From the NCBI GenBank assembly GCA_963682025.1, contig OY821520.1:182334036-182398035 (forward strand): a stretch of DNA of 64,000 nt, in the 5' to 3' direction. Under the pieces are notes generated by a model that worked only from the letters and a program-made list of their open reading frames with translations, made no database searches and had not been told where the DNA came from. The stretch comes from Cordilura impudica. Taxonomy: Eukaryota; Arthropoda; Insecta; Diptera; Scathophagidae. Shown here piece by piece: positions 35,961-47,071 of this stretch; position 1 is the stretch's first letter; every line of letters begins with the position of its first letter. A program made the translations under genes and the position numbers.

Positions 35961-36035
35961 CATCTTTAACCTTAGGATCCATTATACTCAGTATTGATAA
36001 TACGACTTTATATGCTCCTTAATTTAAAAAAAAAA

Positions 36036-36812
36036 CAAGTAAGAAAATTATAGTCGGTCTAGACCCTATACCATGCGTTTAGAAACCCTATCTCTTAGGC
36101 CCAACTAACTGGACATTGAAAATAAGCAAAAACCAAATTTGAGTGGGATTTTTATTAATTTTTTTGGCTGCAGATATGAAAAAGTTCATATCGGATGCTA
36201 TATCTATAAAGGGACTAGGTCCAAAAATGGACCGATCCTGATCATGTTTGGTAAAGTCTCTTGTATTTTACAAAAATATGTACAAACAAAATTTGAGAAG
36301 AATCGGTGCAATATTTTTGTTTTTTAATAGATTTAAGTGAAGATCGGGAAGCAGCTCTATATGGGGTCAAAGGGATCATTTTTGGACTACTCATTAGTGG
36401 ATGTAATGAACGCATACACACCCAATTTGAGTAAGATCTATATGACAATTTGGATCTTATGGCAACTTATGTCGATTTCATATGGGTAATTTGTATGGGG
36501 GCTAGGTCTGAGCATGGACCGATTCTCACCAATTTCAATAGCGTTCATCCCATGGCCGATAAAAGCTTATATACCAAATTTCGTCAAAATATATTCATAT
36601 TTGCGACCTTGAGTTTGATTACAAGCTTTACATGGACACACAGACGGACGGGCGGACGGACGGACGGACGGACGGACATTGTTAAATCAACTCAGAAAGT
36701 GATTTTGATTCGATCGGTATAATTAAAGATGGGTCTAGGTCAAATATTTTTGGTTGTTACAAACAGCAGCACAAAGTCATTATACCCAAACCACATAGTG
36801 GTATAGGGTATA
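36036..36812 (-). mobile_element. Family A copy with damaged hairpin
   Basis: Complete except at the left boundary, where TAGTCGGTCTAGACC runs straight into CTATACCATGCG; the second hairpin arm and the following bases are deleted. A (GGAC)n run sits at 36,645-36,678. The right end is GTGGTATAGGGTATAAA. It lies next to the LINE fragment at 35.2-36.0 kb. Confidence 0.85.
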
Positions 36813-37910
36813 AATATACCTTTGAGGTATCAATGAATTGCCCAAATTTTCATAAACACTGCTCGTTTGCTAAGCTAGTCTTAGCAGTTATTGAAATCTT
36901 GCTAAAAAAAATCATGGTTTTAAAATTATATAAAATAAACCCAAAAACACAAAGCAGTTACTTGACAAAACAACCTCTAAAAAATCAGCCTCAAAAACAT
37001 ATCTGAGTATTTTTCTTGGGATGTAGAAACCTTAAAATTAAAATATTGTCGTTCGTTTCGGCATAGCGGCATAGTAAAAAGTGAGGAGTTGTAGAACAGG
37101 CGATATTTAACATTTCGCATTTTACATCATTTACATTTTACCCGCGTTCACATTTTACATTATATTTCGCATTATTCATGCAAAATTTGTTTTTATATAA
37201 TTTCAAGGATTTTCTTTAGTGAGCTTAGTATTTTTCAAAATTTTGTTTTTGTGTGATTTTGTGATTTTTTAGTCATACCGCTTCATAGTATAGTCCACCT
37301 GGAAAAGGCCGTCAAAGTACCACCAGTCATGTCACTTACTATGCCAGTGAAAAGATTCGAAGCTCACAGGAGTTAAAACAGACTTCTGCACCTTGGAACG
37401 GCTCGAACAAATTCGACAAAAAAAAAAAAATAACTCACTCCATTGAAATACTTGGGATCGTGCAGTTTAGTTTTTCAAATATTTTTTTTTTTCACTTAAA
37501 TAGCTTTTGTATATAATTGTTAACACATATGCTAGTTTAATATATTTTTAATCCATATTCCACAACTTACTATCGCTACTACATTTTAAAGTTGAGTCCG
37601 AATTTTTGTATATAGAGCAGGCAGTACCCTGTACACAATAATGAATAATTTAGCCGGAGTATGAAAAATTTTATACTCGTATTTTTCAAAAATCAATCAT
37701 TTATTAGCACTTAAATACTTTCCAAACGACACATTAACTGAACTTGTAGTAAATATTAAAGGTAGCCTTAATTATGTTAACCGATCTTTATAAATTTTTA
37801 ATCATGTTTAATTTTTGCACCCCATAATGGTAAATTTGACGGTAAAGGCTGACGAAAGTCCGATTTTTTATAATTCTCAATGAACCCAATATTTAAATCT
37901 CTATTTCAAC
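36813..37910. other. Unassigned stretch
   Basis: No gene recognised. A run of about 13 A at 37,420-37,432 follows less AT-rich sequence (37,280-37,415) and could be the tail of a short retroposed fragment, but I see no matching start or duplication. Confidence 0.35.
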
Positions 37911-38170
37911 TATTTCACTGGTGGCAGGGTTAACCACCACTGTGCAAAGGGTACATATAGGTTTTTCAGTCCGTTTATAAAGCATGGAAAAAGGCGACCC
38001 CATAAAGTGAATATATTTTTGATACTTTTAACAACTTGAGTCGATATAGTGATGTTCACAAAATAAACCATTTCCCTGGGTAAAGTTATAATAATATTGT
38101 TTATCATTATTTCGAGCAGTTTAGTATTAAAAATGTGTGCCGAGATATGTCCAAAAAGATGAAGACATCT
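37911..38170. repeat. Family C repeat fragment
   Basis: The stretch CACTGTGCAAAGGGTACATATAGG...AAATAAACCATTTCCCTGG closely parallels 58,795-59,060, and its beginning parallels 39,680-39,785 (CACTGTGAAGAGGGTATATATC). The shared start and internal GTCGATATAGTGATGT motif resemble other DINE-type fly repeats with a CTGTCTGTCTG core (seen at 58,918-58,930). Confidence 0.5.
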
Positions 38171-38245
38171 ATAAAAAAATTTTAAAATTCGGTGTGTTTG
38201 TCGTAATAAATTAGTATAAATAGTATAATATAATTTAGTATAATT

Positions 38246-38445
38246 TACAAAAAAGCACCTTTTTATAAAAGCAACGTTTTATAAAAGTACCCTTTTTTAA
38301 ATGTACCTTTTTTAAACAAGTACCTTTTCTGAAAAAATATATTTTCTTATCTTAAAAAGTACCTTTTCTTAAAAATTACCTTTTCTTAAAAAAATACATA
38401 CTTTTTATATAAAAGTAGCCTTTTTAATATAAGTACCATTTATTA
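38246..38445. repeat. TTTTCTTAAAAAGTACC minisatellite patch
   Basis: About ten degenerate copies of the same unit type as in the 26.3-27.4 kb array. Confidence 0.75.
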
Positions 38446-38759
38446 CTAGCTAATTCAGATAAAATTATTTTAAAATTTGCTTTTTTTTAACATTAATATC
38501 TGGACCTTTTTAGCCAAGAATCATTTGATTTTTTTTTTTTTTTTTTTTTTTGAGTTATCGTGTGACTGTCAAGATCTCAAAACATTCTTATAGGGATCAA
38601 CCATTTGGTACTATAACGCCGGCTACGTTAAATAATGAATTTCATAGGTGTTCTATGAAGTACTATAGGTTTTCTACTATAGTAAAAGAATAATCGAACC
38701 CATAAAAACAAAGTTTTTATTAAAACTCTTTCTTTCCTTATGCATATGAGTTTTGAATC

Positions 38760-39475
38760 TCTCCATGACTATCTTAAAATTAATCTTTGCCCACAACAAG
38801 TCTATGGACAAAGTTTCAGATCGATCGGATGAGGGGAAGTGAGGTTTTAATCTCTCCGTGACTCTGCGAGACTATACGCGACTATGCGTGACTGTGCGTG
38901 ACTATGTCAAAGTTAATCTTTTTTCAGAGCAAGTCTATCGACCAAATTTCAGATCGATCGGAAAAGGGGAAATGGGTTTTAGATCACTACGTGACTGTGC
39001 GTGACTGTGCGTGACTGTGCATGGCTATGTCAAACTTAATCTTTTTTCACAGCAAGTCTATCGACCAAGAGTCAGATCGATCGGATAAGGGGAAATGGGT
39101 TTTAGATCACTACGTGACTGTGCATGACCATGCGTGACAGTGCGTGACTAAGTCAAAGTTAATATTTTTTCACAGCAAGTCAATCGACCGAGTTTCAGAT
39201 CGATTGGATGAGGGGAAATTATATTTAGATCACTCCGTGACTGCGCGTGACCATGCGTGACTGTGCGTGACTAAGCCAAAGTTTATTTATTTTCAAAGCA
39301 AGTGTGTGGACCAAGCTTGAGATTGATCGGATGAGGGGAAATGACATTTAAATCACTCCGTGACTGTGCGTGACCACGCGTGACTGTGCGTGACTACCCC
39401 AAAAGTAATCTGTAGTCACGACAAAACCATGGGCCAAGTTTCAGATCAATTGGATAAGGGGGAATGGGGTCCACC
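38760..39475. repeat. Tandem array, about 122-bp unit
   Basis: Five to six units. Each contains a TCACTACGTGACTGTGCGTGA-type cluster of GTGACTGTGC motifs, a TCAAAGTTAATCTTTTTTC block, then CAAGTCTATCGACCAA and CAGATCGATCGGAT.AGGGGAAAT. Successive starts of the GTGACTGTGC cluster lie near 38,862, 38,990, 39,112, 39,235 and 39,358. The array ends in GACAGACGGACAGAGAG, a motif typical of fly DINE-like elements, so it may be the tandem-repeat part of such an element. Confidence 0.8.
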
Positions 39476-39654
39476 CATGGCAGAGAGACAGACGGACAGA
39501 GAGTATGAGTTAAAAGAAAGAATTAAAAATAATGAAATTTTTCAAAAAAAAAATTAATCCTTTCTATTGAAGACATAATCATTCTTTTTAAATTTTAAAG
39601 TGGTGGCCGCACCCAACATTGGTTGGAATATTGAGTTTAAAACTCAGGCCGATT

Positions 39655-39790
39655 TTAACACCCATACTTCCTTCACAACACTGTGAAGAGGGTATATATC
39701 AGTTTTTATCCATTTGTAAACCATCGAAATAAAATCCAGACACCCCATAACCTATATAGATTCCCCTGCAAATTCACTTTCCATTATTGC
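39655..39790. repeat. Family C repeat fragment
   Basis: CACTGTGAAGAGGGTATATA and the following bases match the start of the family C copies at 37.9 kb and 58.8 kb. Confidence 0.45.
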
Positions 39791-40254
39791 TTGTACTACT
39801 AGATTAAGGGTAGTCACACGACATTACGTTTGTCATTCGTAACATAACTTCAACCGGGAAACTGTGAAAAGATAGGTTTGCAATACACCTATCATTACGT
39901 GTTCATTGTTTTGGATTTTCTTAGCGATCCGATATTTTTTAACTTTATAAGTTTAAAGATTTTATTTCTCCTTTATATAAAGATGCGACTTTTTAGAATT
40001 GCATATTTTCCGGAAATATCCCTTCGAGAAAGTTCAGAGTATTGCCTCTAAAATAGAAGAAATTTTCTCACATTTCAGGATTTCAAAATCCGTCACTTTT
40101 TTTGGTAGTGCCATCTGCCTGAAAACTTCGGAACAACACAGTACTTAATTATATGGAAATGGTCTTTGATTTCTCAAAAATATGCAACCATGTAGATATA
40201 AATGGCAAAGTTATCGGTCTAGAAATTATCCAAATTCCAAAAATTAAAAAAAAA

Positions 40255-40740
40255 TTGGGCCATTACATAGTATATCTCGGGTAACAGCCAGAAAGGTCTT
40301 CATCCGATTTTGGAATATCCAAACTTTTACCAAGCGCTTCCTTATGGCTATGACTAAGAATTGTACTACAGGGTATATTTTTGAACTACTTACTAACAAT
40401 AGTAATAAACACATACAAACCAAATTTGACCTAGATCAATTTGATAATTTGAATCTTATGGTAATTTAAGTCGATCTCATAGGGGTCATATCGCACCTTA
40501 GGGCTCTTTGAGTCAATTTCTGTAAGCTTATTTTAGGGCGTATTTGTACTTTGAATAAGCAAAAAAACTTTGAACGTGATTCCTCAACATTAAAGAAAAT
40601 TACATATTGCACCGGAGGTACGATATATAGGAACTAAGTCTGAACGTGCACCGCTTTTCACCAAATTTATTCACACTTGCGACACACAAACGGATGGACA
40701 GATGGTTATTCTGAGTGGAGCGGTATAATAAGACATGGGT
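40255..40740 (-). mobile_element. Decayed family A relative
   Basis: Shares CAAATTTGACCTAGATC, AATTTGAATCTTATGG, TTAAGTCGATCTCATAGGGG and a short GGATGGACAGATGG remnant of the internal microsatellite with the other reverse-oriented copies. Both ends are lost. Family D-like sequence (CATATCGCACCTTA) interrupts it near 40,487. Confidence 0.5.
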
Positions 40741-40744
40741 TGGC

Positions 40745-41560
40745 AACGGCCAACAACAGAGGCAAACGTGGGGACTAGGCGAACGCTTGATCGATTTTGA
40801 CTATGCCGACAACATATGCGTTATAACACATAGTCACTCCAATGCGTTAGAAATCTTAAAAATGGTAGAGACAGAAGCTGCAAAGGCAGGCCTCAGAATA
40901 TATATTCCTAAGAAGAATATCGTGAGAATAAATTCCACATGCAACAGGCCATTCTCCATCCAAAACATCCAAATTCAGGACGTTAACCTCTTTTGCTACT
41001 TGGGTAATATCATAACAAAACGATCGTAGGATGTTCTGATGATGTATTGAATCGCACTATGAAAGCCCGACAAGCAGTAGACAGTGTGGAAATCACCAGT
41101 CATCTCCACCCACACAAAAATCAATATCTTCAATTCATGTGTGAAATCAGTTGTACTCTATGGATGCGAAACGTGGAACACGACTACCAAAGATATGAAC
41201 ATCCTGTAAGTCTTCGTCAACAAATTCATGAGAAGAATATCAAGAATTTTCTGGCCCAAGAGGATATTGAACATACAACTCTGGGAACGCACTTATCAGA
41301 GCGAAATACAAATCGAAGTGTTGAGAAGGAAATGGCGCTGGGTTGGCCATGCGTTGCGAAGATCTCCAGATGATGTCAACCGTATTGCTATAGACTGGAA
41401 CCCACAAGGCAGTAGAAGAAGTGGAGGGCTAGCATACACTTGGCGAAGACAATTAGACTTAGAAGCCTCGAGAGTTGGCAAAACCTGGAATGAAATAAAG
41501 AGCCTTGCACCAAGTAGAAACGAATGGCGAAACTTTGTTGAGGCCCTATGCTCCTTATAG
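40745..41560 (+). pseudogene. RTE retrotransposon 3' end (reverse transcriptase)
   Basis: Plus-strand frames give LIDFDYADNICVITHSHS (YADD box with the last Asp changed to Asn), VETEAAKAGLRIYIPKKN, FCYLGNIITK, MKARQAV, then after shifts MRRISRIFWPKRI, EVLRRKWRWVGHALRR and NEWRNFVEALCSL. These are the successive C-terminal blocks of RTE-clade reverse transcriptases, including the WxGHxLR segment and the usual ending near VEALC. The 5' half including the endonuclease is missing, as usual for 5'-truncated LINEs. Three frames are needed, so it is dead. The 3' end runs into a TATATA tail at about 41,582-41,600. Confidence 0.75.
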
Positions 41561-41604
41561 GAACTAAAGGACCCAATATAAATATATGTATATATATAAA
41601 AAAT

Positions 41605-41958
41605 ATTACCCTATTAACCTTTTTTGACTTGGGGTCGCATATGACCCCAATCTAATGAAAGACAATTTATTCAAAAAAATCAAATATTTTGTAAGTGCTG
41701 TTGAATTTTTTGATGTGACGCCTAAAATATAATAACCAAGTGTACAAGTCTTCCATGCTAAAAATTTGGAATAAATCGAACAACGTTAATAGGGTAACAT
41801 TATTTTTTTCAGAAACCTTATGCTATTAAGATAAAATATAACATTTAAAAGTAGAAAACTGATAAATTTTTGATACAAAGTATTTAGGGGGTGAGACTTT
41901 AAAATCGAACAATTTTTTCCCCCTCCATATAATGAAGGGCCACCCTAATATACATATA
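41605..41958. repeat. Family E repeat with TTAA-bounded core
   Basis: A core from TTAA (41,614) to TTAA (41,786) carries GGGGTCGCATATGACCCC near one end. The core ends (TTAACCTTTTTTGACTT and, inverted, TTAACGTTGTTCGATTT) match at 13 of 17 positions. TTACCCTATTAAC flanks it as an inverted pair. The arm on the right (41,798-41,958) ends GAAGGGCCACCCTAATA. Core and arm both recur at 63.1-64.0 kb. The TTAA target and ends suggest a piggyBac-type MITE; this is inference. Confidence 0.45.
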
Positions 41959-42959
41959 TATATGCACTGCCGCTCACTTGATGAGGTTCATAGTTTATTG
42001 CAAATTTATGTTCATTTCTCTGAGGTGTGGAGGGTATAAAAACTAAACATAACTTTTTCTATAAAGACTAAACATAAGTTTAGGCACTAAAATTCAAATT
42101 GTGTTTTTAGTTTAACTTTATAAAACTTTGACATAACCCTGTTAGTTTGAGGTATTACTATCATATTTATTTTTATTAATTTTTAAGTTATAAACAATAA
42201 AATAGGTACTAATTTTACTTTCACATAAAATGTTTGAACATATTCCACAATATATCCTCTATTGAAAAATCTGGTACGTCTAGATTAGGGGTGGGATAGT
42301 GTCGTATGGGGAATGTTAGTAACAACACTTGGATACGCTAAGACACTTTATTTTGTGAGGTTTATAGAAAAAAATACATGAGCCATAAAATGGAAAATTT
42401 CGAGTGATGGCAACTGGGATCAATGTTGGGACGACAGGGAAATCCACAACAATGCCCAAAACTCCCATAAAAAATACACTTCACAGACTGGAAAAACATC
42501 GGAAAACACAAATAGCCCAACAACTTCCCCGGAGTTGGCCCTAGAGGGGAAAAATGTAAGATCGACCCACATTATTTTTGCCCTCCGAAAATTTTTTTTG
42601 AAACAGACCTACCCCTATTTCTAATCCATACAAAAATTACATTTTTAAAAAATTTTCTCCCACCACTCTAACGGTCCCAAGGGTGACCCTAGGGTGGTCA
42701 AATGTTTGACCAACCCCCAAAATTTTTTCAACCCCAACATTTTCTTAGAACATACTGACCGTCGATCTTAAACATATAAGGTGGTCCCCATACAAATTTA
42801 ATAAATCGCTAAAGTTGGCAGCAAAGTTGTAAAATAAAAATCTCTTATATATTAGACACCGAAATTTAATTTAAAACAATTTTGAAATCAATAAAATAAA
42901 ATTGCATCAACATCGACCAGCGCTGCGAAAAGTTTAAGATCGCATACCGAACTTTTTTT

Positions 42960-44840
42960 AATCGGGCAACCGTGTTCCAATATAATGGGAACAAAATTGC
43001 CATCTAGAAAACAAGTGCTCAAGATGTACATTTATGGAACTGGGCAGCGTAAAACAAATCGTGACGAAAGTGCATACTTGGTGACTGACACTGTCATGAT
43101 TTTTTAGCGTCAAGCGTTTATTCTAACAAAACACAGAGGTGATGTTAAAAGAAAAGTTTTATCTTTGTTCACTGAATGGTATTCCTTGCAAAAGAATACT
43201 TTGAGAGGCGGTGAAAAATAAAAAAAAAGAGGATGAGTTTGTCGAAAAATTGGATGACCTTTTTGACATCGCACATGCCAATTAACTTAAAATGGTAACC
43301 GATCCGGAGGATGCTGTATTTTTGCAAATGCAAAGAGAAAAGGGGCGTCCAGGATGTATGGCCGGTGTTGACGAAAATCTAGCCAATTTACAGAAAAGAC
43401 GAGGGGACGGGCAAAACGAGCGAAACTTCAAAACGAAGTCTCATCAGCGGGTGACTATTATTACTTTTTACCATATGCTTCTGGTTGGCGTATTCATTTC
43501 ATACATAATAAAATAATATATGTGTTTTGTGTACTTTCAGTTAGCAAGTTTTCATCCCCCGAATCTAGTGAATTAGACACTGCGCATGAAGTTGCCAACG
43601 ACGAAATGATTTTGTGTAGAAGACCAACAAAAAGAACTACGGGCAGAACTAAATGCATAACTCCGGAACTAGTATCTGTTTTCGACAGATTTCAGACAGA
43701 TGACATAGCAGCAGTTCGTATAATGATTGCGAGAGCTTTTCTACCTGCCGTGCAGACATCATATGTATGGACTGCAATTAAAATAAGTTTTCGTTTTAAA
43801 GAACAATGGGTAAATATTAAACACAAACCTTTAAGTTCAGGCATGATGGAGCCGCAGTTAAAATACGAGTTCAAGTTCAAATTGAAATCAAGTCGTTTTG
43901 TTTGGCTCAATTGAATGAGAAACAACCCAGAAACCACTATAAAGAATTTCTTGAAATTGTCTTGTTTCTTGGTGAAAATATTCCGAAAATATTCAGCCCA
44001 CCAGGACCCATCAGTCATGCTCGATAGATGGCGAAAGGTATATACTGCCCAAAAATGTTTTTGTTCCGAAAATATCTCTGAACAAAAAAGAATTAAATGG
44101 ATGTTACTATTTTCATCGTAACACTTTACGTGGTGGTTTTGCAACACCAGAGTAACCGAAGCCCAAAATAATGATTTGAATGTTTTGAAAGGGATTGTTG
44201 GATATGTTTCAATTGATAAAATTGTGTCTCAACTATTGGTAAAAAGATTTTGTACACATCTCTGGTATTTTAGCGGTGAAGCTCTTGGATTATTTTATCC
44301 GAATATTCCCTGTGACATCAAGCGGAAAATGGCGAATGCAATTCGTATATTTGAGGAAGAGAAAGAAGAATACGAGGAAGAGTTGTTTGATGATAAGATG
44401 GACGTATCGTCTACGAAGACAGTGATGAAGAAGGGGATGTGGATGATATCGACGAAGAAGACGAAGATGATTTGGAGGATAGTAGCAACCACGACCGTTC
44501 CCGTCCCGTTGGCTTCGAAGGTGTGGAAAAAATTATCTTTGCATTGAAACAAATAAATCAAGAACTAATGAAGAAAGATGAAAGCCATTACGTCACTCCT
44601 CAGACTTCAAAATTTTTCGAAAGATTCGGATTGTCAAAAGATTTTATGGTTACTGATCCAGAAACCTGGAAAGAGCGTGAGGACTGCCAGCAATCGCTAG
44701 ACATACTGCGTAAACTGCATGTTATCAACGATGCTGCTGAAACGTGCTGTCCCGTAACGAAGAAGAAAAAAAAATTTCTTCAAGTTGTAGCCGAAAATCG
44801 GAAAAAATATTCATCACACGAAAAAAATAAATTAATTTGA
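42960..44840 (+). pseudogene. hAT-like transposase fragments of second element
   Basis: Successive plus-strand frames give a piece with KHRGDVKRKVLSLFTEWYSL (about 43,130), FLQMQREKGRPGCMAGVDEN (43,322), TKCITPELVSVFDRFQTDD (43,650) and KRFCTHLWYFSGEALGLFY (44,243), then a strongly acidic tail. These are blocks of the insect family that also contains the 22.9-24.7 kb copy: the REKGRxGxMxGVD segment, the ITPELxxxLDR segment and the HLWYLSEE segment. The central catalytic region with CRHH and HARW is missing. A later frame (44,439-44,840) is Lys/Glu-rich and carries GLSKDFMVTDPETWKE. Multiple frames and a missing core show it is dead. Confidence 0.6.
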
Positions 44841-44900
44841 TTTACATTTCTGAACTTTAAAACATTTTCGAATTATAAAACCATGTTTTTTAAGCTCAAT

Positions 44901-45874
44901 CAGTGATGCCAAGTGTACGGATTTTTCCCTTGCTTTGGAATTTTTTCAAAAATTTGACATGTAGTAGGGAAAAAGGGAAAGATTTCTTACTTTTGTCGAA
45001 TTGTAGGGATTTTTTTTGTAGATTTCTTTTAACAAATTAATATTATATATTTTTCAATTTTAAACTTCAAAATTAAAAACATATACCTTTTTTAAGTCTG
45101 GTAATAACTCTATAATATGAAGGAAGTAAATATGTGGCTTCTTTAATAACAATGACAAGTAAAAACACTTGTGCAGTTTACTTGTTTTGTGCCTCTTTTT
45201 TATATGTACATACGTACGCCATCTTTGTAGGTCTCTTCGATTTTAATAAGTAAGTTTGTAAATAAAAAGAACATTAAAATATTATAAATTTAAACATAAT
45301 TAATTTTAGAAAAATGTTAGATTCGTTTTTCGATGATGCTGAAAACACATCAAAGAAATACAGAAAACACAGATTTTGCTCAAGTTGGTTGAGAGACGCG
45401 AAGCTAATGGGAACAGGTCAAAGATGACGACTTTAAATGCAGATGCAAGGCTTGTGAAAAAAATTTAAATTGCGATAAATCAGATCTAAGTATACATGCT
45501 AATAACGACTGTCATAAAAAATCTTTTAAAACCAAGGGCCAAAATTCTGTTTGCATTATACGATCTCATTTGCAACCCATTTTAATTAAAAGTAATCGTT
45601 TTATCTTTTTACAGTTTTTATGTTGTTTTTATGTTATTCTTATGTAATTCTTATGATAATTCTTATCTTACTTTTTATGTTATTTTTCTTCGTTTTTATG
45701 TAATTTTTGCAGTATTGAAATTGAAAATGTACATATTAAAAATAAAATTTTATTTTTTGAAAAATTGAAAAAAGTAGTGTAGGGAAAAATGTAGGGAGAA
45801 AAAAGTGGATGTAGGAAAAAAGGGATTTTTTTCATAAGCGTAAGGATTTCTGAAAAAATCGCCTAGCATCACTG
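44901..45874 (+). mobile_element. Non-autonomous hAT element with BED-finger remnant
   Basis: The 974-base element starts CAGTGATGCCAAG and ends CTAGCATCACTG. It is flanked by the 8-base duplication AGCTCAAT (44,893-44,900 and 45,875-45,882). The CAGTGATGCC end and 8-bp duplication are diagnostic of hAT. From about 45,314 the plus strand encodes a start, MLDSFFDDAENTSKKYRKH, and after a shift DDFKCRCKACEKN and SDLSIHANNDCHKK, a BED-type zinc finger of a hAT transposase. The catalytic part is absent, so it needed a helper. It is nested in the 42.3-46.7 kb element. Confidence 0.9.
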
Positions 45875-46690
45875 AGCTCAATTTCATAAAGAAGTTTAAA
45901 ATTTGTATGGGGACCACCTGAAGGGTTCAAGATCGAGGATCGGTATGTTCTGAGAAAATATTGGGGTTGAAAAAATTTTGGGGGTGGTCAAACATTTGAC
46001 CACCCTAGGGTCACCCTTGGGACTGTTAGAGCGGTGGTAGCAAATTTTTTAAAAATGTTATTTTTGTATGGGAGCGCCCTTACGAATTAGAGATAGGGGG
46101 TAGGTGTGTTTGAAAAAAAATTTTCGGAGGGCGAAAATAATGCGGGTCGATCTTACATTTTTCCCCTCTAGGGGTAACTCCGGGGAAGTTGTTGGGCTAT
46201 TTATGTTTTTTTTCAGCTCTTTTTTCCAGTCTGTGAAGTGTATTTTGTATGGGAGACCCCTTAGGATGTGAAAATAGGGGGTAGGTATATTCTGAAAATA
46301 TGTTGGGGCTCAAAAATAAATGAGTATCAGTCATACATTTTACCTATCTAGGAGCCCCTAGGGGCAATTTTTAACAATTTCCTAAAAGCTTAAAATTTTT
46401 ATGGGAGACCCTTTAACGGATGAAGATATGGGGTAGGTATGTTCAGAAAAAATGTTGGGTGGGAAAAATTAACCCCTTAGGAGCGACTCCGGGACAGTTT
46501 TGGCAATTTTTGTGGATTTCCCTGTCGTCACAACTTTGACCCCGATGAGGGGTCAGTTGCCATCACTCAAAATTTTCCATTTTTTGGCTCATGCATTTTT
46601 TTTTTACGAACCTCACAAAATAAGAGGTTCTAGCATGTGCAAGTCTATATGTTACAGACTCAAAGATACGGGTATCTCACAGTAAAAGAA

Positions 46691-47071
46691 AAGTTGATTT
46701 TGATTCACAGGTTATGCAGTTGATATTCTTGATATTCGGATGTGTGGCCTGAGGAACGAGTTGACATACAACTGTGCTTTCAAAAAAAATAAGAAATGCT
46801 TGAGTGAATAATTAAGACCGAATTTTTAATCCCCTTATCTGGCCTATAAATATATGGGATGTACAATTGATACTATCGAACATTATTGAGAACGAGGCTG
46901 ATATTAATTGATAAAGGACGGATGACCAAACACACTGTTGTGGCAGAATCCGACTTCAGTAGGAGCAGTATAGTTGTGTACTCTGCTAAGGACTGAGGGA
47001 ACGGCAGCTTAGACATCTTGGGAGAAATCTTTGATAATCTGGGCTGCATATAAGTGCACTATCCTTCAAGC
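46691..47071. other. Unassigned stretch before the satellite
   Basis: No gene recognised. I looked on the minus strand for a last exon of the vanin-like gene and found none I could support. Confidence 0.4.

Larger units (their letters stand above)
42286..46690 (+). mobile_element. Second long-inverted-repeat hAT-like element
   Basis: Left arm about 42,286-42,815 and right arm about 45,890-46,690 are inverted copies. Shared blocks include TTTTGTGAGGTT, GCATGAGCCA..AAATGG, AACTTCCCCGGAGTT, GGGTGACCCTAGGGTGGTCA and GGTGGTCCCCATACAAATTT. The right arm is longer because it holds about four diverged tandem units of roughly 160 bases, each starting TGTATGGGAG or similar. The exact ends and the target duplication could not be fixed; strong matching begins at 42,352 and 46,623. 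The interior holds transposase fragments and a nested hAT element at 44,901-45,874. Confidence 0.7.

Noticed and set aside
5937..36722. Recurring open frames of 60-180 codons with RTDGRTDGRT or SIFGPSPFIDIAS
   Set aside because: They fall inside family A repeats on either strand and arise from the CCGT microsatellite and conserved element sequence; no copy has a start or domain of a real gene.
43692..44147. 151-codon minus-strand frame
   Set aside because: Lies opposite the recognisable transposase fragments of the plus strand and has no motif of its own.
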